Source: Osedax fenrisi (Eukaryota; Annelida; Polychaeta; Sabellida; Siboglinidae). From it: 64,000 nt of DNA. Position numbers and translations under genes: made by a program. Positions 35,194 through 47,552 of this stretch are shown here, one piece after another; the first letter of the stretch is position 1, and each line of letters starts with the position of its first letter. The notes below the pieces were generated by a model. The model saw only the letters and a program-made list of their open reading frames with translations, was not told the DNA's origin and ran no database searches. Where the stretch lies: assembly GCA_964019155.1 (NCBI GenBank), contig OZ025242.1, forward strand, positions 91,785,421 through 91,849,420, written 5' to 3'.

Positions 35194-36138
35194 AATGACA
35201 TATTAAATATTTACACCTTATAACGTGTTCTTCAATAGATGATATAGAATATATTTGTTGATATTTATTGACATTTAATGATGCCCACGATGAATATTTA
35301 AAGGGTGTATCGGGTACCAACATTTATTTCATCTGAAATTATACTATGAGACATTATAATGTATATAGACTATAGAGAAATATACACTATTACAATATAC
35401 TATTTTTCAACTAAAAATAATCAGTGACCTTTAAAGGGTGTTTTTCGAATATTAAACATGAATATAGTAAATTATCAAATATACAACAAATAAATTATTA
35501 ATATATTATTAATTATTATTATTTAGAATTATCATATTTATTAAAATGATTTCATCTTTCTATATAATATATAATTTTGAATTATAAATCAATTATTATA
35601 TAAAATATATTATCAAAATAATGTCTTTGTTTTCAATAAATGTATATAATGGTTTTTGAGAATAAATCACTATAATTGATATATCATAATTTTTAACAAT
35701 GAATTAATTTCAATATTTACAAAAGATATTTTATTAAAAAATATATATAAAATATATAGGATAAATATATATTATAATATATATTAAAATTAATTTATAA
35801 AATGATATTATAAAATATTGATAAAAAATATATATACCAAATGATATATTATTTAATAAAATGTATCTGTTTAAATAATTGTCTTAAGAAAAATAATCAG
35901 TATCGTAGATACATTTGTATTTGTATCTATTATAAAAATTACAAAAGTATTTGTAATCGTATCTATTAGTCATAAATAGTATCTACGATACGTATCTACT
36001 TATACTGTATCGACGATACTGCCCAGATCTGCCTATAGGTATACTTTAGTTCGTATAAATACCGCATTACAAGTGATAACACGCTATACCCGCTTATAAG
36101 GTGTATATAATCATGGCCTCCTTTAGCTTCAGGCACAG

Positions 36139-36208
36139 ACTTTGAGGGGGCCCCCTCAAAGTATGTGGCTTCAGACCATTGACTTGTATTGCCCAATACA
36201 AGTCAATG
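36139..36208. repeat. Two adjacent palindromes
   Basis: ACTTTGAGGGGG meets its exact complement at 36139-36162 (24 bp, no spacer). A second palindrome at 36177-36208 has 15-bp arms (CATTGACTTGTATTG) around CC. They lie just outside the left inverted repeat of the P element. Confidence 0.85.
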
Positions 36209-36489
36209 CTTCAAACCGTGAGGCAGGTTTTCGCGAAATAATTTAGAAGGGACGCTTTTTAATGACTTTTTCCATAAATTTATGATTGAATAAATTACAG
36301 AAAAATACACTAATTAATATCTGATAAAGATTATTTTATAATATTAACTATTAATTCATTAAATTAACATATTATATCACATCGCCACAGCTCCCTATCT
36401 AACGTGCATACATGGTGATATTTGACCTACATATTCAAAATGTAAACAAACAGGAGTATAGTGTTTATAAAATATCCATATAAATTACA

Positions 36490-37075
36490 AATATACTAAT
36501 GTATAGATACAGTAATAGAATACTAATGTATTATAATTTAATGTAATAATGATATATTAATAATCATTATATATTTATTAATTTATATTTCTAAATATAA
36601 TATAAATGTATTATGTATTTATATACAAAATTACACATTATAAAACTATTTAAATCAGTAATATTAAGTTTGAAAATCTTTAAAATTATTTAAATTTCAG
36701 ATATACTTATAATGTACATTAATAATGTACATTAATATAATACTAATTTATTATAATTTAATGTAATAATAGTATATTAATAATCATTATATATTTATTA
36801 ATTTATATTTCTAAATATAATATTAATTTATTATGTATTTATATACAAAACCACACATTATAAAACTATTTAAATCAGTAATATTAGGTTTGAAAATCTT
36901 TAAAAATTATTTAAATTTCAGATATACTAATGTATAGATACATTAATAGAATACTAATTTATTATAATTTAATGTAATAATAGTATATTTATAATCATTA
37001 TATATTTATTAATTTATATTTCTAAATATAATATCAATTTATTATGTATTTATATACAAAATAATATACTTTAAA
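36490..37075. repeat. Three tandem copies of a ~217-bp unit in the P element 3' region
   Basis: Each unit runs ATACTAATGTATAGATACA..., AATCATTATATATTTATTAA, ACACATTATAAAACTATTTA and GAAAATCTTTAAA. Starts are near 36491, 36706 and 36923; the third is incomplete. Confidence 0.8.
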
Positions 37076-37328
37076 TGTATAAATAATAAATACTTATTTA
37101 CATTATTAATAACCATATATAATTAAATAGCTTTCTCATTTATAAGATATAGAAATATGTATTAAAATAGTAGGTCATAACTCATAATATGTATAAATAA
37201 TATATATATAATAGGTTTTATATAAATTATTATATTAATTTGTACAAATTTGGGTTTGATAAAATAACATATTTATTTTTGTTACATAAATTAATATTAA
37301 TAAATTAAAACCTTTACAATAATTTATT

Positions 37329-39711
37329 TCATATATGACATAGTTTTAAATATTTTCTATTTTGTTTGCTTTTTGATTTAGTATCAACTGTAAACTCTGT
37401 ATTTTCTTTTCTTAGAAGGTACTTCATTTGAAATATAAAGAAAACATGCAATACAAAATCATTAATACATATACAAATATCACAATATTTAAATATAAAA
37501 TTATTTTCAGATATAAGGTTCACAAATTTGATATATATTTCATTTTTATATAAAATAGACATGATATTATTTCTGAAACACGTAAATAAATTTTTAATAT
37601 AATTATAAAATAATGGTGAAGGATAATATTTAGATGAGTTTTCATCTAACATCAACCTAACACTACCAGCAGTAAATACATTAGAAGACTCTTTAGATAA
37701 TAAATTTAAAATATCATTACATTTGAATTTTGAATAACAAATTTGTATAATATTACTACACAGGAGATGAAGAGAATTATCATCTATAATGCTAATATTT
37801 AAATCTGGTTCTAGATATACAGCCAGTGAGGTGTTAGTAATAGGAGGTGCATTATGAGTATTATCAATATAAGAATTTAATTTTAATAATAATTCTCCAG
37901 CATCTAGTTCACAATTACTACCCTTAATCTTAACAAATAACGAATCTACAGAAATAGCTCTATAATCTGAAGCGAACTCCATCGGTGTAGGATTATCCCT
38001 ATTCCCCCCTCTACTTCTCATTCTTGAAAAAAAATTCTCTAAAAAATCTTGATTAAATTTATTTAATTCTATACTAAATGGATTATTTACAATTATTTCA
38101 TCTTCTAAAAACAATAACAAGGAATTTACATTAAGTCGCCATCCTAATAAGCATGGCAATTGATCAGTATATTTATTATCACAGTATTTTATATTATTTA
38201 ATATATTTACAGAATTTTGTAAGAAAGTTAATGAATCTATATTATTATTTAAAGGATATAATATTTTTATTAGATAAAGAACTATTAAATATATCAAAAA
38301 GATTATTAAAAAATTTACAAAAATGACTAGTATACAAAGCATCACCTTCAATTAATTTCACAATAACTAATGTCTCTATCCCTAGCGCAACACTGTTGCT
38401 TAAGAGTTCGCAAGCTAGATTTACGCGCATTTTAGAAAATGATTTTAGTTGTATATGCTTTATATTTAATTTAGGCGCTAAAGGAAGTTTTGAATTTGAT
38501 GTAATATCATAACATTTTTGAATAACTTCCATTGATACCTTATTATTTTCAAACATAAAACCTTTAGACAAACCATTTCTAATACTTTTTATTAAGTGTG
38601 GTGGATCATACATAAAGAAAATTTTCATATTTGTATATACAAAAAATGGTTTATTGATATTTATACCTAGTTTAGTAATGCAACCCCTATTACTAGGTCC
38701 CTGATCACAAATCATTAATTTAGGTATAAGACCACAATTGATCACTCTATCTATACACTGTTTTAGCTTGATAATAATTAGATCAGCTGGCATCACACCA
38801 GAAGTGAAAAAATACCCCACTGGCTGTTTCCAAGTCCCAGATAAACTTTTTATCATGAATACTGTAACGTAATTAGCAATATATTTACTAATCTCTCCAT
38901 CTCCTGTATTATGTAAGCCATCTAATAAATCATGTTTAACATTATATTTAAGATCACTTTTCAATGACATTTCATCAAACGCAATTAATATAAGTTTATC
39001 TTTAATACATAACTTTTCACATTTATCTTTTAATGCATCAAAGATAATATCATGAAATCCAGGCATTAATTTTATAATATTCATAGTTTTTCTTAATGTA
39101 CTTATACTTGGTAGTGTTAACGTTTTATATAATATTAAATAGCATTTAGGGCTCGAATGCCATAGAGATAATGCATACATTTTTTGCATTTCGTTAAAAC
39201 GATTGCCACAATATTTATTTTTTTTAGATAATAGCGATAACAGCGAATTAGAATCATTTGCTATAGGGGATTTTATTTTCTTTTTAAGTAACCTATTCAA
39301 TTTACTTCGGTACATTTCACTTGTTTTCTTTGCCAGTTCATATTTGTTTTGCCATTTTGAAACCTCTGTAGTTAATGATTCAATCGTATCATTAAGTTGA
39401 CTTATCAATGTCGATGCAGGATCTGATGTTGTGGAAGCTGTGGATTGAGAGTACAGAGACCTCACTTGACTCGCGGTTTTTGTTGAAGCCGACTCTGTGG
39501 TTGAATCCGAAAGTAACTCATCTGTACAATGATCAATATAATTTAATAACCTAATATTATATTCCTTATTAAACATAATTTTATTTTCAAAATAGTGTGG
39601 CATATTGTTAAAATATGATTTTCGCAGTATATTTAAAGAATAACACAGTTTAATAAATAAAATTTAATTTATAGTCATACAATAGTAGAAATTTTTTAAA
39701 TATACATTAAA

Positions 39712-39742
<31 letters not shown>

Positions 39743-41428
39743 TATAATAGTTAATATATATATATATATATACATTTAATTCAAATATAAGGAGATATTT
39801 GATAAGATATTCCACCAGTAAAATTATAAGATGCACATACTCACCAATTCTATAAAAACTAGTATGAAATATATTACTGATAAAATCATACCTTGACTTT
39901 GGTAATGGCGCTTCAATATTCTCCGACTAGTGGAAGGAACCGCAGAAAGTAACATTTGTCTAGGAGCTCCATTAGATATTAATCGCTTTCTGTAATAAAA
40001 AATAACTAGAAATCTTATATAATAAATAAATAAATATTGTTTATTGAGATATAACAGTTCGTATGAAATAATAAATATAAGTTATAAATTATAATGTAGT
40101 TATTTTAAATCTCAAAAGGCCATAGAGTTAAGGTTCCGTTGAGGTCCTTTTCTGGTCTATCGCTGGAGTATATATAATATGTAATAAATAAATTTAATTA
40201 AATTATATTAAATGTTGTTTTATAATTAATAGATTTATGAACTATATTTTAATTACGAACCCTCCTACATTCCTATATTGGTCAGCATCAAAGTGAGAAC
40301 TACACAATCTCATATTCTTTAAAAATCCATATCCTTCTTTTTTAACTCGCTTTTCTAGATCATTTCTACGTATATTGTATATCCAGAGTTTACACCTGTA
40401 CATAAATGTTAAGTGATTATAAATTAATATATGATTATATAATATAATAACTATATACATTAATATATAAGTATACACAATATTTAACAATATAAATTAT
40501 TATTAATATTTTAATTATATATATGTACAATGTATACATATAATATATTAGTATTATTAATATTCCCAGTATAATACTTGTATATTTATATAGATTATAA
40601 TCTACATACAAAATCAAAATGCATCTATATAAATTATAAAATATTATACATATGTCATATATGATATATTATATATCATATATATGGAATTTTTGCAGTA
40701 TCCACATATAGTTAGCAATATATTTTAAATATTAATTAATATATTTAAGTAATATATTAATACTAATAGTTTATATGATGACGTTTTTGGAGTGGATAAC
40801 TCAGCCTCTAAATATGGGCAATTAAATAATATTAAACAATTTATTTTTTGATATAAATATGGCGCCTTTACTGCCTGATAACCATATATATATGACATAT
40901 GAATCTTAAAATTTATGATATGGGCAATTAAATAATATTAAACAATTTATTTGTTGATATAAATATGGCGCCTTTACTGCCTGATAACCATATATATATA
41001 TGACATATGAATCTTAAAATTTATGATATATGTATGTTATATTATAATTTATATAGGTGCAATTTTGTAGTTTAATGACATCATAAATTATACATATACG
41101 AATATAATACTGAGTATATTAAAAATACTAATACAATATTTAATATAATATTATTATAATAATTTTAATTTCAAATTAAATTAAAATTAAATTTTGTATA
41201 TATAAAATACGAATATATTGTATTACTTTGAATATTAAATAGTCTTGATAATATACTTTTAATAACTAATAATATAATAATATAATAAAAAATAGATATT
41301 AGTAAATATAAATACCTTTTATCATCAGTAGGAAATCTATGGAATACTTTCTTGGTCAAATTTGAATATTCAGTACAGTTTATAGCTGCACAAATAGTAC
41401 CGTTGTTTTTTTTAATATTAACACTCAT
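37329..41428 (-). pseudogene. THAP-type P-element transposase, four exons, one frameshift
   Basis: Predicted exons on the minus strand: 41428-41316, 40395-40261, 39989-39892 and 39521-37329, each with GT..AG borders and matching phases (2, 2, 1). Residues 1-75 form a THAP zinc finger: C13, C18, W42, C69 and H72, with FHRFP and CKLWIYNIRR. A linker and coiled coil (about residues 120-200, SKWQNKYELAKKTSEMYRSK) follow. The RNase H-like core shows FDEMSLKSDL, CDQGPSNRG and DPPHLIKSIRNG, and after the break FLENFFSRMRSRGGNRDNPT, all P-transposase hallmarks. The size, about 845 residues, is near the family norm. A one-base shift between about 38255 and 38290 breaks the last exon, splitting it into frames ending at 38245 and opening before 38240. 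Otherwise the gene is intact, so loss is recent or a sequencing error. It would bind its own ends and move the element in the nucleus. Confidence 0.88.
40812..41025. repeat. 106-bp tandem duplication in intron 1 of the P transposase
   Basis: ATATGGGCAATTAAATAATA starts at 40812 and 40918. Both units carry ATGGCGCCTTTACTGCCTGA and TTAAAATTTATGATAT with one or two differences. Confidence 0.85.
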
Positions 41429-41931
41429 ATTGAGATATATTTATTGTAATAATAAATGAAATTAATAATGAATATATAATGCTAATATATATATAAATTT
41501 GTAATGATTTTGATCTAATTTAAGAACAGAAAACGATATATTAAGTAATAGAATTTATGTCAAATGCAATGAATTTGATAAACACTATACTCTCTTTGTT
41601 TACATTTTTGTTTATCAACACTGCGCGCGCATCGCGTACGCGAAAATCGCCAAGATGTGGCCCTTGTTGTGGTCACATCGTTTTACATGTATTTGTTTAA
41701 TAAAATAAAAATTAAATAGTATAATCTTTGTTAAATATTGTCAAATCTTTGATAATTATATGGATAATTATATTTAAAATTTAAATATTGTATCTAGTTA
41801 AAGTTATTTAATTACACTTTTAGGTAAGTAAATGTATATATATGTATAGTATATACATTTAATAATTAATATTTATCAATGTATCATGGTATACATACTT
41901 AATTAATCATATTATATATTTAATTCGATAT

Positions 41932-42018
41932 TTTTAAAATATAATATATACTATTTTTAATAAATGGTCACCATTTTAAATGGCATTTATTAAAAATATT
42001 ATATATTATATTTTAAAA
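41932..42018. repeat. Inverted repeat, 37-bp arms
   Basis: TTTTAAAATATAATATATAC and TATTTTTAATAAATG recur inverted with a single mismatch around an 18-bp loop (about 41968-41985). It shares its left border ATTATATATTTAATTC with the snapback at 42115. Confidence 0.8.
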
Positions 42019-42114
42019 ACATTATGGTGTTTAAAATTACTTTAATATATTTGGATATTATATTTATTAAATTCATAGATACAATTATTATAGTATGTAT
42101 ATTTAATATATCAT

Positions 42115-42289
42115 ATTATATATTTAATTCCGTGTTTTTAAGATAATATTTATAATTATAGAATTCCATTTAAAAAAATATAAAGTCGTTATTATAATAA
42201 TAATAATTATAATAACGACTTTATATTTTTTTAAATGGAATTCTATAATTATAAATATTATCTTAAAAACACGGAATTAAATATATAAT
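42115..42289. repeat. 175-bp snapback palindrome
   Basis: 84-bp arms, perfect by eye, around the 7-base loop AATAATA (42199-42205). It lies 0.5 kb from the P element's right end. A transcript would form a long hairpin. Confidence 0.92.
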
Positions 42290-42547
42290 TATTATATTAA
42301 TATTATAATAATATGATATAATAATATTTATAATTTTAGTATTTTCAAATTTGTGGATACTATATTAATAAAATTCATATATCCAAATTATTTGTCAAAT
42401 ATTAATTATTATTTAATTTCAAATAATGTAATTTAATAAAAAGTAATAAATACATAGTATTAACAAAGCAAGGTTTTGGTATTAATAATAATTTTAAATG
42501 TAATAGTAAATATAATATATAATATAATAACAATAATAACAATAATA

Positions 42548-45163
42548 TTAAAATTTAGCAAGCTTATAAATATTTTTTTTGTTCACATCTGATTTTAATT
42601 TTGTATAATTGTTTAATAATATATTGATAAATACTGATAATATTTTTTTTATCATAGAATAATTATCGCTATGACAATATGTGCAGATTTCATAAATTTC
42701 CATTAATTCGTCATCATTTTTACTAATATATTCTATACTAATTGCTAATATTACATTCTTTTCATATGTACATTTAGTAAAGTTAATTTCATATTTAGAT
42801 ATGCATAAATTAAATATATCATAAACAATTTGTATAAAATAGAATATTAGATGGATATAATAATCCCCTACGATTAAGGTCGTCAATATATTTTAAACAT
42901 TCTTCATCAATTTCTAGCTGAATAGTATCTTCACTCATTACAAATGCTTTACATTCTTCACATATCTTAGATCCGTACGCCTTCTTAGCAACATAACCAG
43001 ATAAATAGCATAGTACCGCTATATCGTCATTAGTATTTAACATGATATCGTCATAATCAAAATCCTAAATAATTAAATTTAATTTTTTAAATAATAGATT
43101 ATATGTATTTAATATGGTTCAATCAGCCATATTATATTGTAACTGACCTTAGCAAATTTTTCATCATACTTCGATTGTTCTGTACTAAATTCCTTCAAAT
43201 AATCTTGTACTGGAATACTTATTAACTTTTTAGTATATATGTTTAAAATGCTATTCATTTTAACCTTCCTCTCACTATTTATAACGTCACTTACTGAAAT
43301 CAGATAATTTGCACCTAATGATATTATTAGATATATAATTAAACAATTAAATAGTAATTATTCTGACCAGAAAGTTGACGATATAATCCAAATCTGCTCT
43401 CTAAATTATCAGTTTGATATTTTCCAAGTAGAACATAGTCAAATTTGTTTTAAGAATGTTCAATTAACATTGGTATTGTTCTTACATTATGACTAAAGGA
43501 AGTGTATGTAGCTTTTGTAAGTTTACCATTCAAATTTGATAAAGTATTCCACCGCATTAGCCAATTATCAAATCTCTTCAAAAACTTCATCGATATATGA
43601 TTGATATTATTGATTGGAGATTGATAGTCATCTCGTTTATGCTCTCCTTTAAATATCGTCTTAACATTTACAATATTCCAATATGTGTTAATTATTTTCA
43701 TGAACTCGTGTGTATTCGAGACGGGCATAACATCTTAGGCATAACATAACAGTCCCGTTATTGTTTTCTCATCGAAAATTTTGAGAGCAAGTGATACACT
43801 TTGTTGTTCGAGAGAGTGAGGGTGAGGTGATTTATATGTTAAGGATGGTGCTTTCTTTACTATAGAACTTAATTCATAGTTATATAATTTCTCCAAGTCG
43901 TTAAATTTAGCATAACATATTTCTGCACAATTCTCATCATTAAAATTAGGATACGTGAAAGTTTTATCAATATTTTTTAAATTAAGCCAATTATTTCTTA
44001 TCGATTTTATATGTACATTATCAAAGAGCAAAAATATTTTAGTATTATTAATTCTGTTAATGTAATATAGATGTAAAACCCCTCCACATGATTTCATAAA
44101 CATTTTTCTATTTACTATATTGTTATCGCTTATAATTGATTGTATAATAAATTCTGCTTTTGTCAAGTTTTGAACTACCTTTTCTGTCATATCAAACAAA
44201 TTATTGCACGTTAAATTAGTGACCGGTACAATTGATACCATATATTTATTTGATGATTTGATCGAATTTATTAGAAAACATTGCAACCTACAAAGTAAAA
44301 AATATATTAATATATATATATATATATAATATCATAAAATAATCTTACCTACTAGCCAATTTGACTTCTTCGGTGTTATTAGAAAATCCTAATAATTTAT
44401 TAGTTTGAAATGTTATTTTTAGTTTTACGTATATTTCATCTAGTTGTATATTTATTAACATTTCATCCTGATTTAGATATTTTGCTTTGGTTTTAATATA
44501 ATCATAAAATACTTTTTCATTCGAACTTAGATTAGAACTTAAATCTATTAGAAACCGAAGGCTCTGTAATGAGGTTATAAAATTTCGAACAAGTTTATAT
44601 GATGACCGTGATCGATTTAAGATTGTATATGCAAATATTATACATTGGGGTGAGTATCTTCGATGGTTAGGTGATGTTCCAAGTAATTCAATTTATTCGC
44701 CAAAAAAGTTTCCAATATCTGTATTCTCAGGCCGTATTTTCAAATTCATTTTTACCATTTTAGAAATCGTAAAACATACTTCTTTGTATTCTGGAACATG
44801 AATTATTGAAAAATCATGTAATATTTTTTCCCATTTACTCCATCTATCTAATATATTATTATTAAGATATTTAGATATATTAATCAATATATTATATAAT
44901 TGTAAATTCATAATTACATCAATATATATAGTAATTATAATATTTGCTGCCATATTTATATTTATTGGACCTATTTTTATTATACGAATAACTTCGTCAT
45001 TACTATCAATTATCCATCCATCAGATTTGCTTTTAATTAGCGCATTAAAATTATTAAAAGAATGTATCATATCTTTACTCTCTTTCATACGCGCTTCTTC
45101 ATTTTCTCTTATCTGTACCCAATCTCGTCTTATATTAGGATTTGTTAATCGGTCATTCGACAT
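42548..45163 (-). pseudogene. Second P-type transposase, decayed, several exons
   Basis: Minus-strand exons with GT..AG borders: 45163-44349, 44287 to about 43375, about 43320-43147 and 43063-42548. Successive hallmarks of P-type transposases: DGWIIDSNDEVIRIIKIGP, NFFGE, HRRYSPQCIIFAYTIL, LDEIYVKLKITFQTNKLLGF, VSIVPVTNLTCNNLFDM, FLLFDNVHIKSIRNNWLN, FDYVLLGKYQTDNLESRFGL and the C-terminal YLSGYVAKKA, C-x2-C and RRGLLYPSNI. Three in-frame stops (44693-44695, 43735-43737, 43450-43452) and a frameshift near 42845 disable it. No THAP exon was found upstream of 45163. The first two Asp-bearing motifs differ in wording from the 37-41 kb element, so this is another subfamily, in the same orientation. 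Confidence 0.82.
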
Positions 45164-45204
45164 TTTTGTTAAATGTGCTGGGCAGTTTGGAAAAATTGTG
45201 CACT

Positions 45205-45430
45205 GAGAAAAATAAATGCATCAGATGAGTTAAAAATATTTTTTAAATGCATCAACAATACAGTGATTTTTCGATTCATAAATTATAAATAAATGCATCA
45301 CAGAATTCATTTATTTTTTACAAATGCATCACAGAATTCATTTATTTTTTTACAAATGCATCACAGAATTCATTTATTTGTTTACAAATGCATCACATAA
45401 TTGATTTAATTTTTACAAATGCATTATTGA
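45205..45430. repeat. 32-bp minisatellite, AAATGCATCACAGAATTCAT
   Basis: AAATGCATCA starts at 45291, 45322, 45354 and 45386, with a weaker unit at 45417 and two lone motifs at about 45215 and 45245. It lies directly upstream of the decayed P-type gene, where subterminal transposase sites would be expected. Confidence 0.8.
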
Positions 45431-45434
45431 TTTA

Positions 45435-46000
45435 ATTTATTTTAAACTAATCAGAAAATTAATTTACTATTGTATACATGTATCATAACATTAATTTATA
45501 TTAAAATAAATGCATAAATAATTAATTTAATATTGTATGAATGTATCATACAAATTATGTTGTGTTATAATTTATAAAAGACATCAAGGAATAAATATAT
45601 CATTATTTAATTTAATCGCATTATTAATTTTAATTATTATAATTAAATTAACTAGAGTATAAATGATTACATCATGTTTATGCACATGTAATATATACTA
45701 TATTTACAATTATGTAATATATACAATATTTATAATTATCCAACAATGGTTAATTTATTATGATGGTGGTCTTTAATTATTTCCAAAAAAGAAATATATA
45801 AATTTAAAAATAAAAATATTTCTAATTTATTATGAGATTTAAAAATAAGATTAGTACTACCTGTTTAAAATAAATATACAAAATAATCTATAACTTTTAA
45901 ATTTATATAATACTTAGGATAAATAATAAGTCATTGAAGTTAAAATATAGTTTATTAAAATAATAATCATAAACATATATTTATTAATTTTAAATAATAA
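45435..46000. other. AT-rich, no gene seen
   Basis: Only A/T-rich filler; a few further ATGCATAA motifs near 45510. Confidence 0.5.
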
Positions 46001-46003
46001 TAA

Positions 46004-47515
46004 TTATAACAATATATTTAATAATTTTAATACTTTAATATCTTTAATCTTTTTTTTATAAAAATATGATTCAATAAATTTAAATAATGAAGATAATTTG
46101 CTATGATATGAAATATTAAATATATAATAAAGAAAATATAAATTTTTAAAAGCATTAAGGAAAGAGGAACATGTAATAATATGTTCATTCCCGATATATA
46201 TATATATATTAAAATCTGTACATGTTATTAAATTGTTACTACTTGCAAATATCATAGGCCCACATTGTTGTATAGTTTCATCATTATTTGTTATAAATAA
46301 ATTCTTTATATCTATCTTTAAATAATTAATAATTTGAAATAACATGAGTGTCTGAGAAGCTCATGTAAAATAAAGATACATATTTAATATATCAGTATTG
46401 AAGACATGTAGGTAGCATATACCTAGATAATATTAGTATAGTTATGTTTGACTTTACTTATAAGTATTGCTATAGCAAATATAAATCGCAGAATTATTTA
46501 AATAATATATTTTGTCAATGTAGTTACTAACGATTTCTGATTGATACATTTGAGCTTTGTAAGTATGATGATATATTATTTATATATTCATATGAAGGAT
46601 GCTTACTATTGAAGCTTAATTGGGCTTCATAAATTCAAGTTTTTAATTAAATTAATATAGTATCCCAATTATAATGTGCATCTATTCTTGAATATTCTTC
46701 TGATAACTAAAATATAAAATATATAACGATTAAAACATATATAAATAATTAAAATTAATTAACCTGTTTTTCTCTACTAAAGATAGGATATTTAATCATA
46801 ATATCTTGAACTCTCGTTGTCAATATGCTTATTATCGATTTCATTTCTGCGGTTTTTATATGTTTCCTGCATGCATATTTGTACTAGTTGCTTGTCATAT
46901 AATAGTTTCTTCGACTCTTGCTAATAAATTATTAGGATAAATATTATTTAATTATAATTTATATATATATATAAGGTATACCTGCATTTTTAATATAAGA
47001 TCACCAATTTCTGTATCATTATGTTTTCTTTTCTTAGAATTTTTAAGGGTGTCACACCTGTATCCTCTATTAAATATATTAAGAAATTTTATTCGTATTT
47101 TCTTTGCAAATAATTCCTATTAATTAAGTAAAAATATTAAATACATATATATTTTAATTAATAATTATTATCAATATAAATTACAATTAAATTTTCCTAA
47201 TAATATTATATACTAACTGAAGCATCTTTAGCTTCTAGTTTAAGAATTCTAGGAAATTTCACAATTATCATATTTGCCAACTTTATATAATCAGAATGAT
47301 TTAAATATCTGAAATATTAATTATTATAATAATATATACATGTATATAATGGTTAGGTATATAATACTTACACAATTTTATAATTCATATTTAAATCTTC
47401 CCATAAAAGATGTACAATGTAATTAATATCACTTGCTTGATAATCTTTTTTTGATAAGAAAGTATCAGTGAATCCATGATGAGGAAATTTATAATTTGCT
47501 GGTAATTTCGGATTC
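46004..47515 (-). pseudogene. Decayed multi-exon gene, conserved uncharacterised family
   Basis: Minus-strand exons with phase-compatible borders: 47515-47372 (NPKLPANYKFPHHGF, DINYIVHLLWEDLNMNYKIV), 47308-47218 (YLNHSDYIKLANMIIVKFPR), 47116-46982 (KKIRIKFLNIFNRGYRCDTL, SKKRKHND), 46920-46764 (LVQICMQETYKNRR, VQDIMIKYPIFSREKQ), 46706 onward (LSEEYSRIDAHYNWDTILI then stop) and a C-terminal frame 46345-46004 (FNIYIYIGNEHIITCSSFLN, YYIFNISYHSKLSSLFKFIE). The series FP..., L...L..KYP, L..KI..K...RR, KYP.F and a C-terminal ...IPC...F...YVF.I.Y recalls a large uncharacterised family of fish and invertebrate proteins, sometimes with SAM domains. That is memory, not a search. Exon 46920 needs a one-base shift, and a stop follows in exon 46706, so this is a relic. 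Function unknown. Confidence 0.6.
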
Positions 47516-47552
47516 CTTTAAAGTGAATTAAGGATATAAATATATATATATA

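Larger units (their letters stand above)
33734..36033. mobile_element. hAT-like non-autonomous element with nested insertions
   Basis: The direct repeat TATAGGTATA flanks it (from 33726 and from 36034). Left TAGCTGGGCGAAAAA and inverted right GGCAGATCTGGGCAGTATCG resemble hAT ends of the CTGGGCAGTATCG kind, and GATAC/AATAGATACAA motifs recur inside both ends. No transposase. Two other elements (33951-34910 and 34994-35193) sit inside. The left TIR is degenerate, so the assignment is tentative. Confidence 0.5.
36222..41651 (-). mobile_element. P-family DNA transposon, nearly complete
   Basis: Inverted sequences bound the transposase gene: GGCAGGTTTTCGCG at 36222-36235 against GGCGATTTTCGCG read inverted from 41651, and further in, ATGTAAACAAACAGGAGTAT (36440-36468) against its inverted partner at 41578-41605 (28-29 bp, two or three differences). 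Exact outer termini and the 8-bp target duplication expected for P elements were not resolved. The whole is about 5.4 kb, with the gene on the minus strand. Confidence 0.75.
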
